Positions 1-7,804 of a stretch of DNA of 64,000 nt are shown piece by piece (the first letter of the stretch is position 1; each line of letters opens with the position of its first letter). Origin of the DNA: PFL42 sp963789825 (GTDB taxonomy: Bacteria > Chloroflexota > Anaerolineae > Anaerolineales > E44-bin32); assembly GCA_963789825.1 (NCBI GenBank), contig CAWBME010000002.1, positions 62,001 through 126,000 of the forward strand, read 5' to 3'. The notes below the pieces were generated by a model that was not told the DNA's origin, searched no databases, and saw only the letters and a list, made by a program, of their open reading frames with translations. Made by a program: the position numbers and the translations under genes.

Positions 1-261
1 ACCGAGCAGGCAGAAGCCAGCGCCAACTTCGTCAGCGTCGAGCAGGTCGAGGCGACGGCGGTCGAGGCCGGGCTGAGCCCGGAGGAGGTGGAGGCAGTCA
101 CCGAGACCTACGCCGACGCCCAGATCGTGGCGCTGAAGGTGTCCTTCGCCGCGATTGCCTTCTTCTCGCTCCTGGCGCTCTGGTACGTTCAGTCGCTGCC
201 CACCAAGCCAGGCGAGGAGAAGCCCGCCGGTGCACCGGCGGCCGCTGGCGCAACCGGTTGA
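1..261 (+). CDS. MFS transporter, C-terminal fragment
   Basis: The reading frame is open from base 1 to a TGA at 259-261, giving 86 residues of a protein that begins outside the window. A short acidic stretch is followed by one strongly hydrophobic segment (around ALKVSFAAIAFFSLLALWYV) and a charged, Ala/Pro-rich tail. A last transmembrane helix followed by a short cytoplasmic tail is typical of drug-exporter-type MFS permeases. The final codons lie inside a direct repeat whose second copy follows about 70 bases after the first. The family assignment rests on one helix and its style only, so it is tentative. Confidence 0.5.
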   Translation, partial: TEQAEASANFVSVEQVEATAVEAGLSPEEVEAVTETYADAQIVALKVSFAAIAFFSLLALWYVQSLPTKPGEEKPAGAPAAAGATG

Positions 262-470
262 ATGCGCATGACAGATGAAGGGGCAGCCTCTCCGGGTCGA
301 TCGATGAGACCGCGTGGTTGCACGGTCGCCCTGCTGAGGGAGCCGCAAGCTGGTCGCTGAAGTGGCGGAATGGAGGGGCCAGCCGGTGCACCTGCGGCCG
401 CTGGCGCAACCGGTTGAATGCGCATGACGGATGAAGGGGCAGCCTCTCCGGGCCGATCGATGAGACCGCG
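226..470. repeat. Imperfect 89-bp direct repeat, two copies (226-314 and 382-470)
   Basis: Bases 226-314 recur at 382-470 with about three mismatches. The first copy contains the last codons and stop of the MFS gene; the second repeats that coding tail without the gene. The 302-base interval between the MFS stop and the ZIP start therefore consists mainly of duplicated 3' sequence. I see no gene in it. Confidence 0.85.
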
Positions 471-563
471 CGGCTCTTGCATGGACCTCGCACGGTGGCC
501 CCGGGTAAGGGGATCTCCGGCAGGGCACGCGGGGTCCAGTTCCATCGTGGGGGGTCGTCCCTG

Positions 564-1295
564 ATGGAGGCGAGTCTGCTCACGGCGGTGCTTTGGGGTG
601 GGCTGGCGGCGGCCTCGCTGCTGATCGGCTACGCCCTCTCGAGGCGCCGGCTGTCGATGCGGACCGTCGGGCTGGTGATGGGGCTGGGCGCCGGGGCGCT
701 GATCGGCGCCATCGCCTACGAACTGATCCCGGAGACGCTCCTCGTCGAGCCGGGCACGCTGCTGGTGTGTGCCCTCGGCGCCCTCACCTACTTCGCCGCC
801 GACTGGGTGGTCGACCGCCGCGGCGGCAGCGCCCGCAAGGGACTGCAGGCCGGAGGGCCCGCCGGCTCCGGCGCGGCCATCGCCATCGGCACGCTGCTCG
901 ACGCCATCCCCGAGTCGATCGTGCTGGGCATGGGCCTGGCGTTCAATGGCGTGGTCAATCTGGCCTTCCTGGGAGCCGTGCTGCTGTCGAACATCCCGGA
1001 GGGCGTCGCCGGCTCGATGAATCTGACGACGGCCGGGCAGCCCCAGGGGAAGATCCTTCGGATGTGGGTGGTGCTGGTTGGGGTGTCGGCCGCCTGCGCA
1101 GGGCTTGGGTACTGGCTGGCGATCACCCTTCCAACCACCGACGGGCACCTGGCGCAGGCCTTCGCCGCCGGCGCCGTGCTCACCATGTTGTCGGACGCGA
1201 TGATCCCCGAGGCCCACGAACATGGAGGCAACCTGGTGGGCTTGTTCACCGTGCTGGGCTTCCTGGGGGCGGCAGCGCTGTCGATCGCCCAATGA
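564..1295 (+). CDS. ZIP family divalent metal transporter
   Basis: This 243-residue integral membrane protein has about eight hydrophobic segments. It carries the paired ZIP signatures in the middle of the chain: DAIPES near residue 113 and SNIPEG near residue 142. A third acidic and histidine-containing motif, MIPEAHEHGG, lies near residue 213. In ZIP proteins these helices line the binuclear metal site, and the family moves zinc, iron or manganese into the cytoplasm. The frame is open further upstream to 477, but that extension is not hydrophobic and overlaps repeat-derived sequence. The ATG at 564, just before the first helix, is the better start. Metal specificity cannot be read. Confidence 0.85.
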   Translation: MEASLLTAVLWGGLAAASLLIGYALSRRRLSMRTVGLVMGLGAGALIGAIAYELIPETLLVEPGTLLVCALGALTYFAADWVVDRRGGSARKGLQAGGPAGSGAAIAIGTLLDAIPESIVLGMGLAFNGVVNLAFLGAVLLSNIPEGVAGSMNLTTAGQPQGKILRMWVVLVGVSAACAGLGYWLAITLPTTDGHLAQAFAAGAVLTMLSDAMIPEAHEHGGNLVGLFTVLGFLGAAALSIAQ

Positions 1296-1469
1296 CCGCT
1301 CGGCTCACACTCCATCCCCGGACTGCGGCCTCGACGGGAGATTTGCGGGCTACGCCGCGAAGGGCGACAACTGGCGGCCGGGAGTCCAGTGACCGGCCGA
1401 ATTCGACCGAGCCGGTCGCATTCGTGACCTCCACCCAGAAAGCCAGTTGGCCGGGCCCCGCGGGCAGGC

Positions 1470-1499
1470 GTGACCCCCGCATCCGACCGGGGTTATACT
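1470..1499 (+). promoter_or_regulatory. Possible sigma70-type promoter before the 1569 gene
   Basis: A good -10 hexamer TATACT (1494-1499) lies 70 bases upstream of the ATG at 1569. A weak -35, GTGACC (1470-1475), is spaced by 18 bases. The -10 is convincing and the -35 is poor. Confidence 0.4.
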
Positions 1500-1568
1500 T
1501 GTGGCAAGCCGGACTTGTTGAACACAAACTTCCCTTCGGGGACCCGATTCAGGAGAGGAGATTCTGCA

Positions 1569-1967
1569 ATGAAACGACCGTTTGGCGTCACCGTTCTGGC
1601 TATTCTTTCGGGCTTCTTGGCCATCCTGGCGATCTTCGGCGCTCTGCGCTTCCTGGGCGTGATGTTCCGCCCCATCGGCAAGGTCGTGCCCGGTTCTGGT
1701 ACTCCCTGATGTACGGCCTGCTGGCCTGGGTGTACATCTGGCTGACCCAGATGCTGTGGCGCCTCGACCCGGCCGCCTGGCTGTTCCTGGCGGTGATCAC
1801 CGTCTTCAACCTGGTGCTGAACTTCATCGTGATGGTCACCGGGAACGCCTTCACCGACGTGTCCACGGCGATCGTGGTCAACGCCCTGATCCTGCTCTAC
1901 GTCATGCTGCCGGGGACCAAGAAGGCCTTCGGCATGGACAAGCCGCCGCGCGCCGCCGGCTGCCTAG
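1569..1967 (+). CDS. Small multi-pass membrane protein, frameshifted
   Basis: The ATG at 1569 follows AGGAGA and opens a hydrophobic N-terminus (MKRPFGVTVLAILSG). Near 1685 the coding signal jumps to another frame. There it continues as further helices (FWYSLMYGLLAWVYIW, then a segment ending NALILLYVMLPGTKKAFG). A TAG at 1965-1967 lies back in the original frame, so two compensating single-base indels would restore a protein of about 132 residues with three or four TM helices. A strong hairpin follows at 1996. I do not recognise the family. The two indels look like sequence errors. Confidence 0.6.
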
Positions 1968-2375
1968 TCCGACGAGCTCTTGCTCCAAGATCACGAAGCT
2001 CGCTCCGGCGCTTGGCGCCGGAGCGAGCTTGCCTCTCGCACCATTGCCCCTCCCCGGCCTCCTTCCGTCGCATTCGCTCGATGTTGCTCGCAGCCAAATC
2101 ACCCGCCACCGCCCGGCTGGCGGTCGAGCGTGCCGGATCGCACCACCTTGCCTTCGACCGAAGCAGAAACCTCCACCACCCGGGAACCTCCGCCCTTCAG
2201 ATCTCACGGTGGTCAACCGGAGGCATGCCCTCCCGGGCGAGGGCACCGGCGGGGGACTCTAGCGCCAGCCTGACTGCGGCAAGGCGGAGCTCAACCTGCC
2301 AGCCAGAACATGCGCGAATGGCCAGCCCGTGATAGATTCTCCCAATACCGATCGGGCTCAACAGGAGAGAGATCC
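1968..2375. other. Intergenic region without a recognisable gene
   Basis: About 400 bases follow the frameshifted small membrane protein. They contain the hairpin at 1996-2030 and low-complexity C-rich sequence. Open frames here are non-hydrophobic, Arg/Pro/Ser-rich and match no family I know. The last 15 bases hold the ribosome binding site of the next gene. Confidence 0.6.
1996..2030 (+). terminator. Hairpin terminator candidate after the 1569 gene
   Basis: A perfect 15-bp stem (AAGCTCGCTCCGGCG paired with its complement) closes a 5-base loop, CTTGG. It lies 29 bases after the inferred stop at 1967. No T-tract follows, so it may act as a processing or stabilising structure rather than an intrinsic terminator. 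Confidence 0.6.
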
Positions 2376-3191
2376 ATGACCGAGGGATCGGGCAAGAAGA
2401 GCAAGGAGTTGACGAAGTACCGGATACGAGATCTTCATCCTGCTGCTCTCGTTCGTTTCGATCTTCAACCTCTTCTTGGCAGCTGATCTTTGGGTTTCTC
2501 ACCAAGGATCCCCTGACGCTAGAAGTCCTGGTGATCATCGACTCGGTTCTGACCTTGTTCTTCATTATGGATTTCATCCTGCGGTTCACATCCGCCTCCT
2601 CGAAATCAACGTATTTCTTCCGCAATTGGGGATGGGCGGATCTGCTGGCGTGTATCCCGTTCTTCCGGATCTTCCGAATCTTCCGCGTCGGTGCGCGCCG
2701 TCCGCTTGATGCGCACCTTCGGCGTGAAGAACATGATCAACGAGGTGGTCAACAACCGGGCAGGGATCGCTCTGTACATCACGATCTTCGCCCTGATTGT
2801 GCTGGTCGAGTTTGCCAGTGTCTTCGTGCTCAAGGCCGAAGCCGCCAACCCTGACGCCAACTTGAAGAGCGCCGCGGATGCCGTGTGGTGGGTGTTTGTC
2901 ACTGTGACCACGGTCGGGTATGGCGATCGCTTTCCGACCACCACTCTCGGCCGGATCTACGGCATCTTGGTCATGTTCGGCGGCATCGCGCTGATCGGCG
3001 TGCTGGCCAGCTTCCTCTCCAGCTTCTTCCTATCCCCGCCTACGAAGGCTGAGGCCGTCGTTCACGGGGATGCCCGCGACCAAATCGCCGAATTGAAGAC
3101 GCTGCTCGAGGAGCAGGAGAAGACCAGCGCCACGATCCGCGAGAAGCTGGCTGACGTTGGAGAAGGTCTACCCGACATAGGAGACGAATGA
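2376..3191 (+). CDS. Voltage-gated-type potassium channel, three frameshifts
   Basis: The ATG at 2376 has a good ribosome binding site (AGGAG, 2363-2367). The coding signal passes through all three frames, with breaks near 2422, 2475 and 2690. Joined, it gives about 270 residues. Several N-terminal helices include one with FFIMDFILRF, typical of the S3 region of six-TM channels. An Arg-rich stretch (FFRIFRIFR, VRAVRLMRTF) resembles an S4 voltage sensor. The pore loop has the K+ filter TTVGYGD at about 2910-2932, followed by an inner helix. The C-terminal cytoplasmic tail is charged and predicted coiled coil. The role would be K+ flux across the cytoplasmic membrane. Three indels in 0.8 kb suggest sequence error rather than decay, because the motifs are intact. 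Confidence 0.8.
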
Positions 3192-3365
3192 GCGCGGTCG
3201 ATCCCGATGGGGGCAGAGGCCGAAGATCCGCGACTCTGGCGGCCCACCCGGAGCCGACCGCCGAGCGCAGCGAGCCCGGCTGGACCGCAGATCGTGGAGG
3301 CAGACTCGGGTCGGACGTCACGGCCCGGCTGTGCAAGCCAGTCACCCACAAGGAGGTGGACGAAG

Positions 3366-3686
3366 ATGCGTAGAGGAAGAGGAGTAGGACCCGGACCAGG
3401 CCGCCGAAGGGCGATGCGCCGCGTGCGCAGGCGCAGGAGAAGGCGAATCATGCTCACGGCCGGCTTTGTCGCCTGGGGCGCCAAGAAGCTCTCCCAGCCC
3501 GACGTGCAGAAGATCGAGCAGTCGACCGGCAAGTCCTACGAAGACCTGAGCGACGCCGAGGTCCAGCAGGCGGTGACCACGCTGGGCATCGAGGCCCAGC
3601 CGCAGACCCCCGAGGAGCAGGCCAAGGTCCAGGGGCAACCCGAGTTCGAGGAAGTCGAAGTCGAGGAGCCCGATCCGAACGGCTGA
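3366..3686 (+). CDS. Small Arg-rich hypothetical protein
   Basis: This encodes 106 residues from the ATG at 3366, which sits 9 bases after AAGGAGG, a strong ribosome binding site. The first 30 residues are extremely Arg-rich (RRVRRRRRRR). A short hydrophobic or amphipathic stretch (IMLTAGFVAWGAKKL) follows. The next segment, DVQKIEQSTGKSYEDLSDAE, looks like a small helical domain, and the tail is very acidic (EEVEVEEPDPNG). The frame is open upstream of the chosen start, but that part lacks a ribosome binding site. The opposite charges at the two ends are unusual. I do not recognise a named family. Confidence 0.6.
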   Translation: MRRGRGVGPGPGRRRAMRRVRRRRRRRIMLTAGFVAWGAKKLSQPDVQKIEQSTGKSYEDLSDAEVQQAVTTLGIEAQPQTPEEQAKVQGQPEFEEVEVEEPDPNG

Positions 3687-3731
3687 GGCCAGCCCTTCCG
3701 CCGGATGGAACCGCCAACGTGGTTCGCTATC

Positions 3732-3760
3732 CCGCGGGGAGGGCGCTGCCCTCCCCGCGG
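3732..3760 (+). terminator. Hairpin terminator candidate
   Basis: A perfect 13-bp stem (CCGCGGGGAGGGC with its complement) closes a 3-base loop, GCT. It lies 45 bases after the stop at 3686. No T-run follows. Confidence 0.6.
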
Positions 3761-3810
3761 TAGCCATGCCGACGTCCGGTCAGTCCTCGGCAAATCACAG
3801 AAGCCCACAC

Positions 3811-3839
3811 GGGGGGGCGGGCAGGTGCCTGCCCCCCCC
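3811..3839. terminator. Second GC-only hairpin
   Basis: A G-run (GGGGGGGCGGGCAGG) faces a C-run (CCTGCCCCCCCC) across a 2-base turn, with one mismatch. The long homopolymers also make this a likely site of sequencing error. Function is uncertain: a transcription block or a stable RNA end. Confidence 0.4.
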
Positions 3840-4170
3840 GCAACCCGCATAGGAGTGTCTCGATACCTCCGCCCGCAGCCGCAGCGAAGGCAGTCCAGCG
3901 CGGCGTTCACTGGCGGCGCGTTGGGTGACCCCGGTCAGGCCGAGGTTCCTGAAGGACAGCGCCCGGCCATCGACGCCAGGATCGACGTCGCCTGCCACAA
4001 TCCCGCACGCCGGAGCGCGGGGCCTGCGCAGATAGAGGCGCCAGGATCAGCCGACGCCGGTGCTGGAGCCTGGATTGCGAGCCTCTTCCGGCAGCCGCAG
4101 ATCCTGGGATGCGCTCGCATGCTCCCGACACCGTGATAGAATCACGCATATCTCTGAGGAGGAGATCACC

Positions 4171-4464
4171 ATGTGTTGCTTCTTCATCTCGCTTTTCGCC
4201 TTTGGACCTCGCATCGCCTTCTTGATCTTCTGGCTGATCGCACCGGTACGAGTGAACGCTTCGTTCGCAACGTTCAATTTCCCGTGGCTGGTGGGCGTCC
4301 TGGGCCTGGTCTTCATCCCATGGACGTCGCTAATGTACGTTCTGATCTTCCCGCTGAACGGTTTTGACTGGATCTGGCTTGGCCTCGGTGTGTTCGCCGA
4401 CATCGCCTCCTACTCGTCCGGCGTATACAAGCGCAAGCAGGTCCCCGGGTATACAGGCCCGTAG
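4171..4464 (+). CDS. Small three-TM membrane protein
   Basis: This encodes 97 residues from the ATG at 4171 with a strong ribosome binding site (GAGGAGGAG). Three hydrophobic segments are evident: MCCFFISLFAFGPRIAFLIF, a central FPWLVGVLGLVFIPWTSLMY, and FDWIWLGLGVFADIASY. The tail is short and basic (KRKQVPGY). The pattern of CCFF near the start, PWT(S/T)LMYV in the middle and GFDWIWLGL near the end resembles a widespread small membrane family of unknown function in Actinobacteria and Chloroflexota. The gene stands alone and is followed by a perfect palindromic hairpin at 4545. No function can be assigned. Confidence 0.75.
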   Translation: MCCFFISLFAFGPRIAFLIFWLIAPVRVNASFATFNFPWLVGVLGLVFIPWTSLMYVLIFPLNGFDWIWLGLGVFADIASYSSGVYKRKQVPGYTGP

Positions 4465-4544
4465 GGCCCACCGGGCTGTAGGCCCACACGCTTCAACTCG
4501 CCGACCGGAGCGACCGCTCGACCTCCGGTGGAAAAGGGACTCAC

Positions 4545-4572
4545 AGCCGCCCAGCGCATGCGCTGGGCGGCT
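4545..4572 (+). terminator. Palindromic hairpin terminator candidate
   Basis: This is a perfect 28-base palindrome (AGCCGCCCAGCGCA and its complement) located 80 bases after the stop at 4464. It is followed by CTTGCTCTC, a weak pyrimidine tract. Confidence 0.6.
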
Positions 4573-4718
4573 CTTGCTCTCACAAGGCCTCGCGGCACCT
4601 GCGAGCAGCAACTCGGACCTCCTCATGCCCTCGAGTGCAGACTTACCCCCTCCGGCCATCTGCGCTACACTAAGGCACCGCGGCTCCCGCCTACGAGCAG
4701 CCGCACAGGGAGTTGAAC

Positions 4719-5189
4719 ATGACCAAGCGACCCGGCGGAGTTTCCTTTCTCGGCATCCTGCTCATCATCCTCGGGATCCTCTCGCTGTGCTGGAGCGGCT
4801 TCGCCCTGAGCTTCGGCGCCCTGACCGCAGTCTTCGGCGACGGACTGGGCGCGCTGCGCATCGGCGGCTTCGGAAGCCAGGCCGCCTGGCAGGGAGCGGT
4901 CGGCCTGCTCGCAGCCATCGTGCAGATTGTCGTCGGCGGAGGCTTGCTGGCGCTCAAGCGCTGGGCCTGGTTCCTGGCCTTCCTGGCGGTTGCCTTGAAC
5001 CTCGCCCAGGGCGTGCTCAGCATGTTCGGTGGCGGCTTCTTTTCGATCTGCTGCGGCGCCTTCTGGCTGCTCATCCCGCTGGGGATTCTGATCTACCTGC
5101 TGACGCCAGGCGTGCGACGGGCGTTTGAGAAGACGCCGCCATCGCTTCCGCCGACAGGGGCAGCCCCCCCGCTCGCGCCGCAACCGTAG
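4719..5189 (+). CDS. Four-TM membrane protein, paralogue A
   Basis: This 156-residue protein starts at the ATG at 4719 (AGGGAG six bases upstream); a TTG two codons earlier is less likely. Four hydrophobic segments are separated by short loops, with a Cys pair in FFSICCGAFWLLIPLGILIY. The tail is Pro-rich and soluble (TPPSLPPTGAAPPLAPQP). It is closely similar along its whole length to the protein at 10144-10614, which has the same length. It lies in the first copy of a duplicated segment and is followed by an oppositely oriented lipoprotein gene, as in the second copy. The family is unknown to me. Confidence 0.75.
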   Translation: MTKRPGGVSFLGILLIILGILSLCWSGFALSFGALTAVFGDGLGALRIGGFGSQAAWQGAVGLLAAIVQIVVGGGLLALKRWAWFLAFLAVALNLAQGVLSMFGGGFFSICCGAFWLLIPLGILIYLLTPGVRRAFEKTPPSLPPTGAAPPLAPQP

Positions 5190-5883
5190 CCGGCGGCGAA
5201 GCCTTGCCGACCATCACCGCGTGAGTTCCACACCTGCGGCGGTGGGCCCGATCGTAGCCTAGCGTCCCGGGCAGCGGCGAGGCGCCGCCTACGCTCGGCA
5301 GCGAATCGCCGGCCGGGCGTCGCCTGCCATGAGGCCAACCTTGCGAGAGCGGCGGGAGGGTGTCTCCCTCGCTCCCGCCGCCTGCTTCGCCACACGATTC
5401 GCCCTTGGGGAAACCGAAGGTCGCCCCGTCACACTCCCCGTCAGAGGACAGATACCTGCCTTTGGCAGTGTTCCTCCCCAGGCTTCGGGCAATGCGCAGG
5501 CAGGATGCAGCGGGACAGACGGTCGTCCCGTCCTCTGTCCACAGCCACCGTGCCGCGGATGCGATCAGAAGCGGTGGAGTCGGTTCCACGCCACCGGCCG
5601 TTCACCTCACGGTCTACTGCAGTTCCCGCGTTGAACTCGGGCAGGCGCTCTCGATCCGCACAAGGCGTGGCGGAAGCCGGCCGCACCACACGTGAGGTGC
5701 GGCTGATCTCGTCGGGTGAGGCGCTGCGCGACCCACCGGCTTGATACCCACGGCGGATACCCGCTGCGACCGATGTCGGCGGTCGTCGCTCACACTCAGA
5801 GCGTCAGGGACCTCCATCTGCCCCCACGCGCCGGCACCCAGCGAATGCTGGGCGCCGGTTGCCTCCTCGCCGCAATAGCGGCT
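5190..5883. other. Intergenic region between convergent genes, no gene seen
   Basis: About 690 bases separate the stop of the four-TM gene and the stop of the minus-strand lipoprotein. The frames present are short, overlap on both strands and show no coherent domain. A terminator-like hairpin lies at 5831-5858. The corresponding interval in the second segment copy (10615-11003) is shorter, about 390 bases. Confidence 0.55.
5831..5858 (-). terminator. Terminator hairpin for the 5884-7062 lipoprotein gene
   Basis: CCGGCACCCAGC pairs with GCTGGGCGCCGG around a GAAT loop, with one A-C mismatch. It lies just downstream of the minus-strand stop. The paralogous gene at 11004 has an equivalent hairpin at 10954-10977. 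Confidence 0.65.
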
Positions 5884-7062
5884 TCAACGCCAGGGGTCGA
5901 AGAACGCCAGGTTCTCGCTCATCGTTCGCCAGGCGTTCTCCGCGACCGGCACGCCGTCCGGGAATCGCACGCGATCCAACGGCTGCACGAAGAGCGTGTA
6001 TACATCGCCGTCGACCAGGACCACGGCCTGACGCGACGGCCAGGCGCCGTTGGTGTCGATGAAGATGGCGGCCGGGTGCCCACCCAGGGTGCCTTCCTCC
6101 AGGGATCCGGGCTCGATGAACTGCATGCGCCCATCTGCGAGGAATTCAGCGGGCGAGGCGGCTTCCGTGTGACCCCAGGTCCCGAAGGCGAGCGTCGTGC
6201 GCACCTCGCCGAAATCTGGATCCGTGCCGATGACCGGCCCACCGACAAACACCTCTGCGATCTCCGGGTGCGGCGAGAAGTCCGCCGGCAGCAGCGTGCA
6301 CATGCCCAGCGTGTCGCTGCGATAGGCGATCGTGCCCTCCGCGGCCTCCGGGCAGACATCGTCCGCGCGCACTGCCGGCGCCGGGTTTTCCCGCGGGAAG
6401 AAGACGATGGACCCCGTCACCGTGTCCCAGAGCGCTTGTGCCGCAGCGTCCAGCTCGGGGACATCGCCCGGCTGTGGCGCCAGCGTCAGCTGGTACTTGA
6501 CGCCCTCAGCGACGACGAAGGCGCTCTGCATGCGGATCATCCCTGGCAGGTTCTGGAGCAGGGTCGCCGGCTGCCCGCCGACAGTGATGCGTTCGGGCTC
6601 CACGGGCGGATCCGGCGGGCCAAAGACACCGGAGATGCCGTAGTGCTCGGACCACCTCTGGGCGTACCCGGCGCTGTCCAAGCCATCCGCCGGCCCGTTC
6701 TGCGCCACCTGCATCCACACCGCGGCACCTTCCTGCTGCTTGGGCCCGAGCGTCTCGCGCGGTCCCTGCAAGAAGATCATATCATCCGGCCGGAGCGGGT
6801 CGGCATTGACCTCGATCCCCAGGGGGACGAGCATGCAGAACCCATTCTCGCGGCTGAGGTAGAGGGTTGTGTTCGCATCCGGCGTTTGGCAGAGCTCGAC
6901 AGGATCGGCGACCGCCGAGGGAGCCTCGGCCGGCGCGGGGTTGGTGGCGGCGACCAGTGTTCCGCCGGATATTGACGCAAACGGGAACAGGCTGCAGGCC
7001 GAAGTAAGCACCAGAATCGCAAGGCCAAGTGGAAGCCACCAAGAATGTCGTGATCCAGGCAT
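5884..7062 (-). CDS. Secreted lipoprotein, paralogue A
   Basis: This encodes 392 residues from the ATG at 7062 with a strong ribosome binding site (GGAGGAGAGGG). The N-terminus is a type II signal peptide with a lipobox (LTSAC). Two similar halves of about 150 residues follow an Ala/Pro-rich linker. Each half opens with a Cys-containing strand, ELCQTPDANTTLYLSRENGF or DVCPEAAEGTIAYRSDTLGM. Each also contains a segment where Gly-Gly is followed by Pro-Ala or Pro-Ala-Ala. The protein therefore looks like an internal repeat of one beta-rich domain exposed at the cell surface. It is closely similar to the protein at 11004-12173. The frame is open upstream, but that part is Arg-rich and non-coding in character. 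Function unknown. Confidence 0.8.
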   Translation of the reverse strand: MPGSRHSWWLPLGLAILVLTSACSLFPFASISGGTLVAATNPAPAEAPSAVADPVELCQTPDANTTLYLSRENGFCMLVPLGIEVNADPLRPDDMIFLQGPRETLGPKQQEGAAVWMQVAQNGPADGLDSAGYAQRWSEHYGISGVFGPPDPPVEPERITVGGQPATLLQNLPGMIRMQSAFVVAEGVKYQLTLAPQPGDVPELDAAAQALWDTVTGSIVFFPRENPAPAVRADDVCPEAAEGTIAYRSDTLGMCTLLPADFSPHPEIAEVFVGGPVIGTDPDFGEVRTTLAFGTWGHTEAASPAEFLADGRMQFIEPGSLEEGTLGGHPAAIFIDTNGAWPSRQAVVLVDGDVYTLFVQPLDRVRFPDGVPVAENAWRTMSENLAFFDPWR

Positions 7063-7168
7063 CGAGCCCTCTCCTCCGGGCCGCAGGTCGCTGCGCGTCG
7101 ACGGGCGCCGGAGCGCTATCCTACCGCGTTGAACCGCGGCCCGGAAGGGGGAAAGGTCCCCGCTGGAC

Positions 7169-7665
7169 TCAGCGTCGCGAATGCTCCAGCAGAACCTGAT
7201 CCTGCGTCTCACCGGGCGCCAGCAGGTACAGGCTGGGGTTCTCGGTGCGGTATTGCGTCACAGCACCCAACAAGCCGAGGTACCCCGCCGCCTGCTCCAT
7301 CGTGCCCTCCGGGCCGGCGCAGTACAGCTGGGCGATCGGTCCAACACTCGGCCGAATCGCGCTTCCGTCCAGCTGGTACTCCCCGCGGCAGGTGCTGCAG
7401 CCTGACGAGCCCTCGAAGGTCAGGTTCGAATACAGCCGCAGGCCGATCTGGGTCCCTATAGCCACCACCTGCATCTGTCCGAGGCTGGGGGTCACCCTCT
7501 GCGCCAGGTCGTACGCCGCGGCGTCGGATGGAGGCGCCGGGGCTGCGGTCGGCGGCTCGAGGGTCGGTCGCGGCGCGGTCGGTCGGCGGCTGTCCCTGGC
7601 TCACCGGCACCTGGCGCTCAGCCGTCGCCGAGCCGCCCGTGCCGGTGGCTTCGACGGCCCGTCGG
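7169..7665 (-). pseudogene. 3' remnant of a solute-binding/META protein gene
   Basis: This stretch matches the 3' end of the gene at 12282-14341. In successive frames it encodes ATGTGGSATAERQVPVSQ, corresponding to the Ig-like tail and linker of the full gene. It then encodes the META-like segment LTFEGSSGCSTCRGEYQ and the shared ending APGETQDQV. The frame breaks near 7500. Everything upstream (transmembrane anchor, binding domain, NBR1-like domain) is missing, and the plus-strand promoter of the next gene starts about 55 bases further on. It is best read as the truncated counterpart of the second segment copy. Confidence 0.7.
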
Positions 7666-7718
7666 CCGAAGCGGTGTCGGGCTTTGCCGCCGACGGCAGC
7701 CCCGCCGGTCGGGGCCGC

Positions 7719-7748
7719 TTGACGGATCGCGCCTCAAGGGGGGATAAT
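7719..7748 (+). promoter_or_regulatory. Sigma70-type promoter of the 7805 gene
   Basis: TTGACG (7719-7724) and GATAAT (7743-7748) are separated by 18 bases and precede the ATG at 7805 by about 57 bases. This is one of the clearer promoters in the window. Confidence 0.6.
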
Positions 7749-7804
7749 TAGTCAATATTGCCCGTGTCGATAGACCCTCGGATCGTTTCAAAAAGGAGTT
7801 GAAC

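Larger units (their letters stand above)
3687..4170. other. Intergenic region with two strong hairpins
   Basis: The 484 bases between two small genes hold the hairpins at 3732-3760 and 3811-3839. The remainder is GC-rich sequence whose open frames on both strands look non-coding. The final 15 bases carry the ribosome binding site of the next gene, and GATAGAAT just upstream could be its -10 element. Confidence 0.6.

Noticed and set aside
593..2332. Long plus-strand open frame spanning the ZIP gene and the next membrane gene
   Set aside because: Most of it is an Arg/Pro-rich shadow of the ZIP gene in another frame. Only the short hydrophobic part at 1690-1965 is real, and it is included in the frameshifted small gene.
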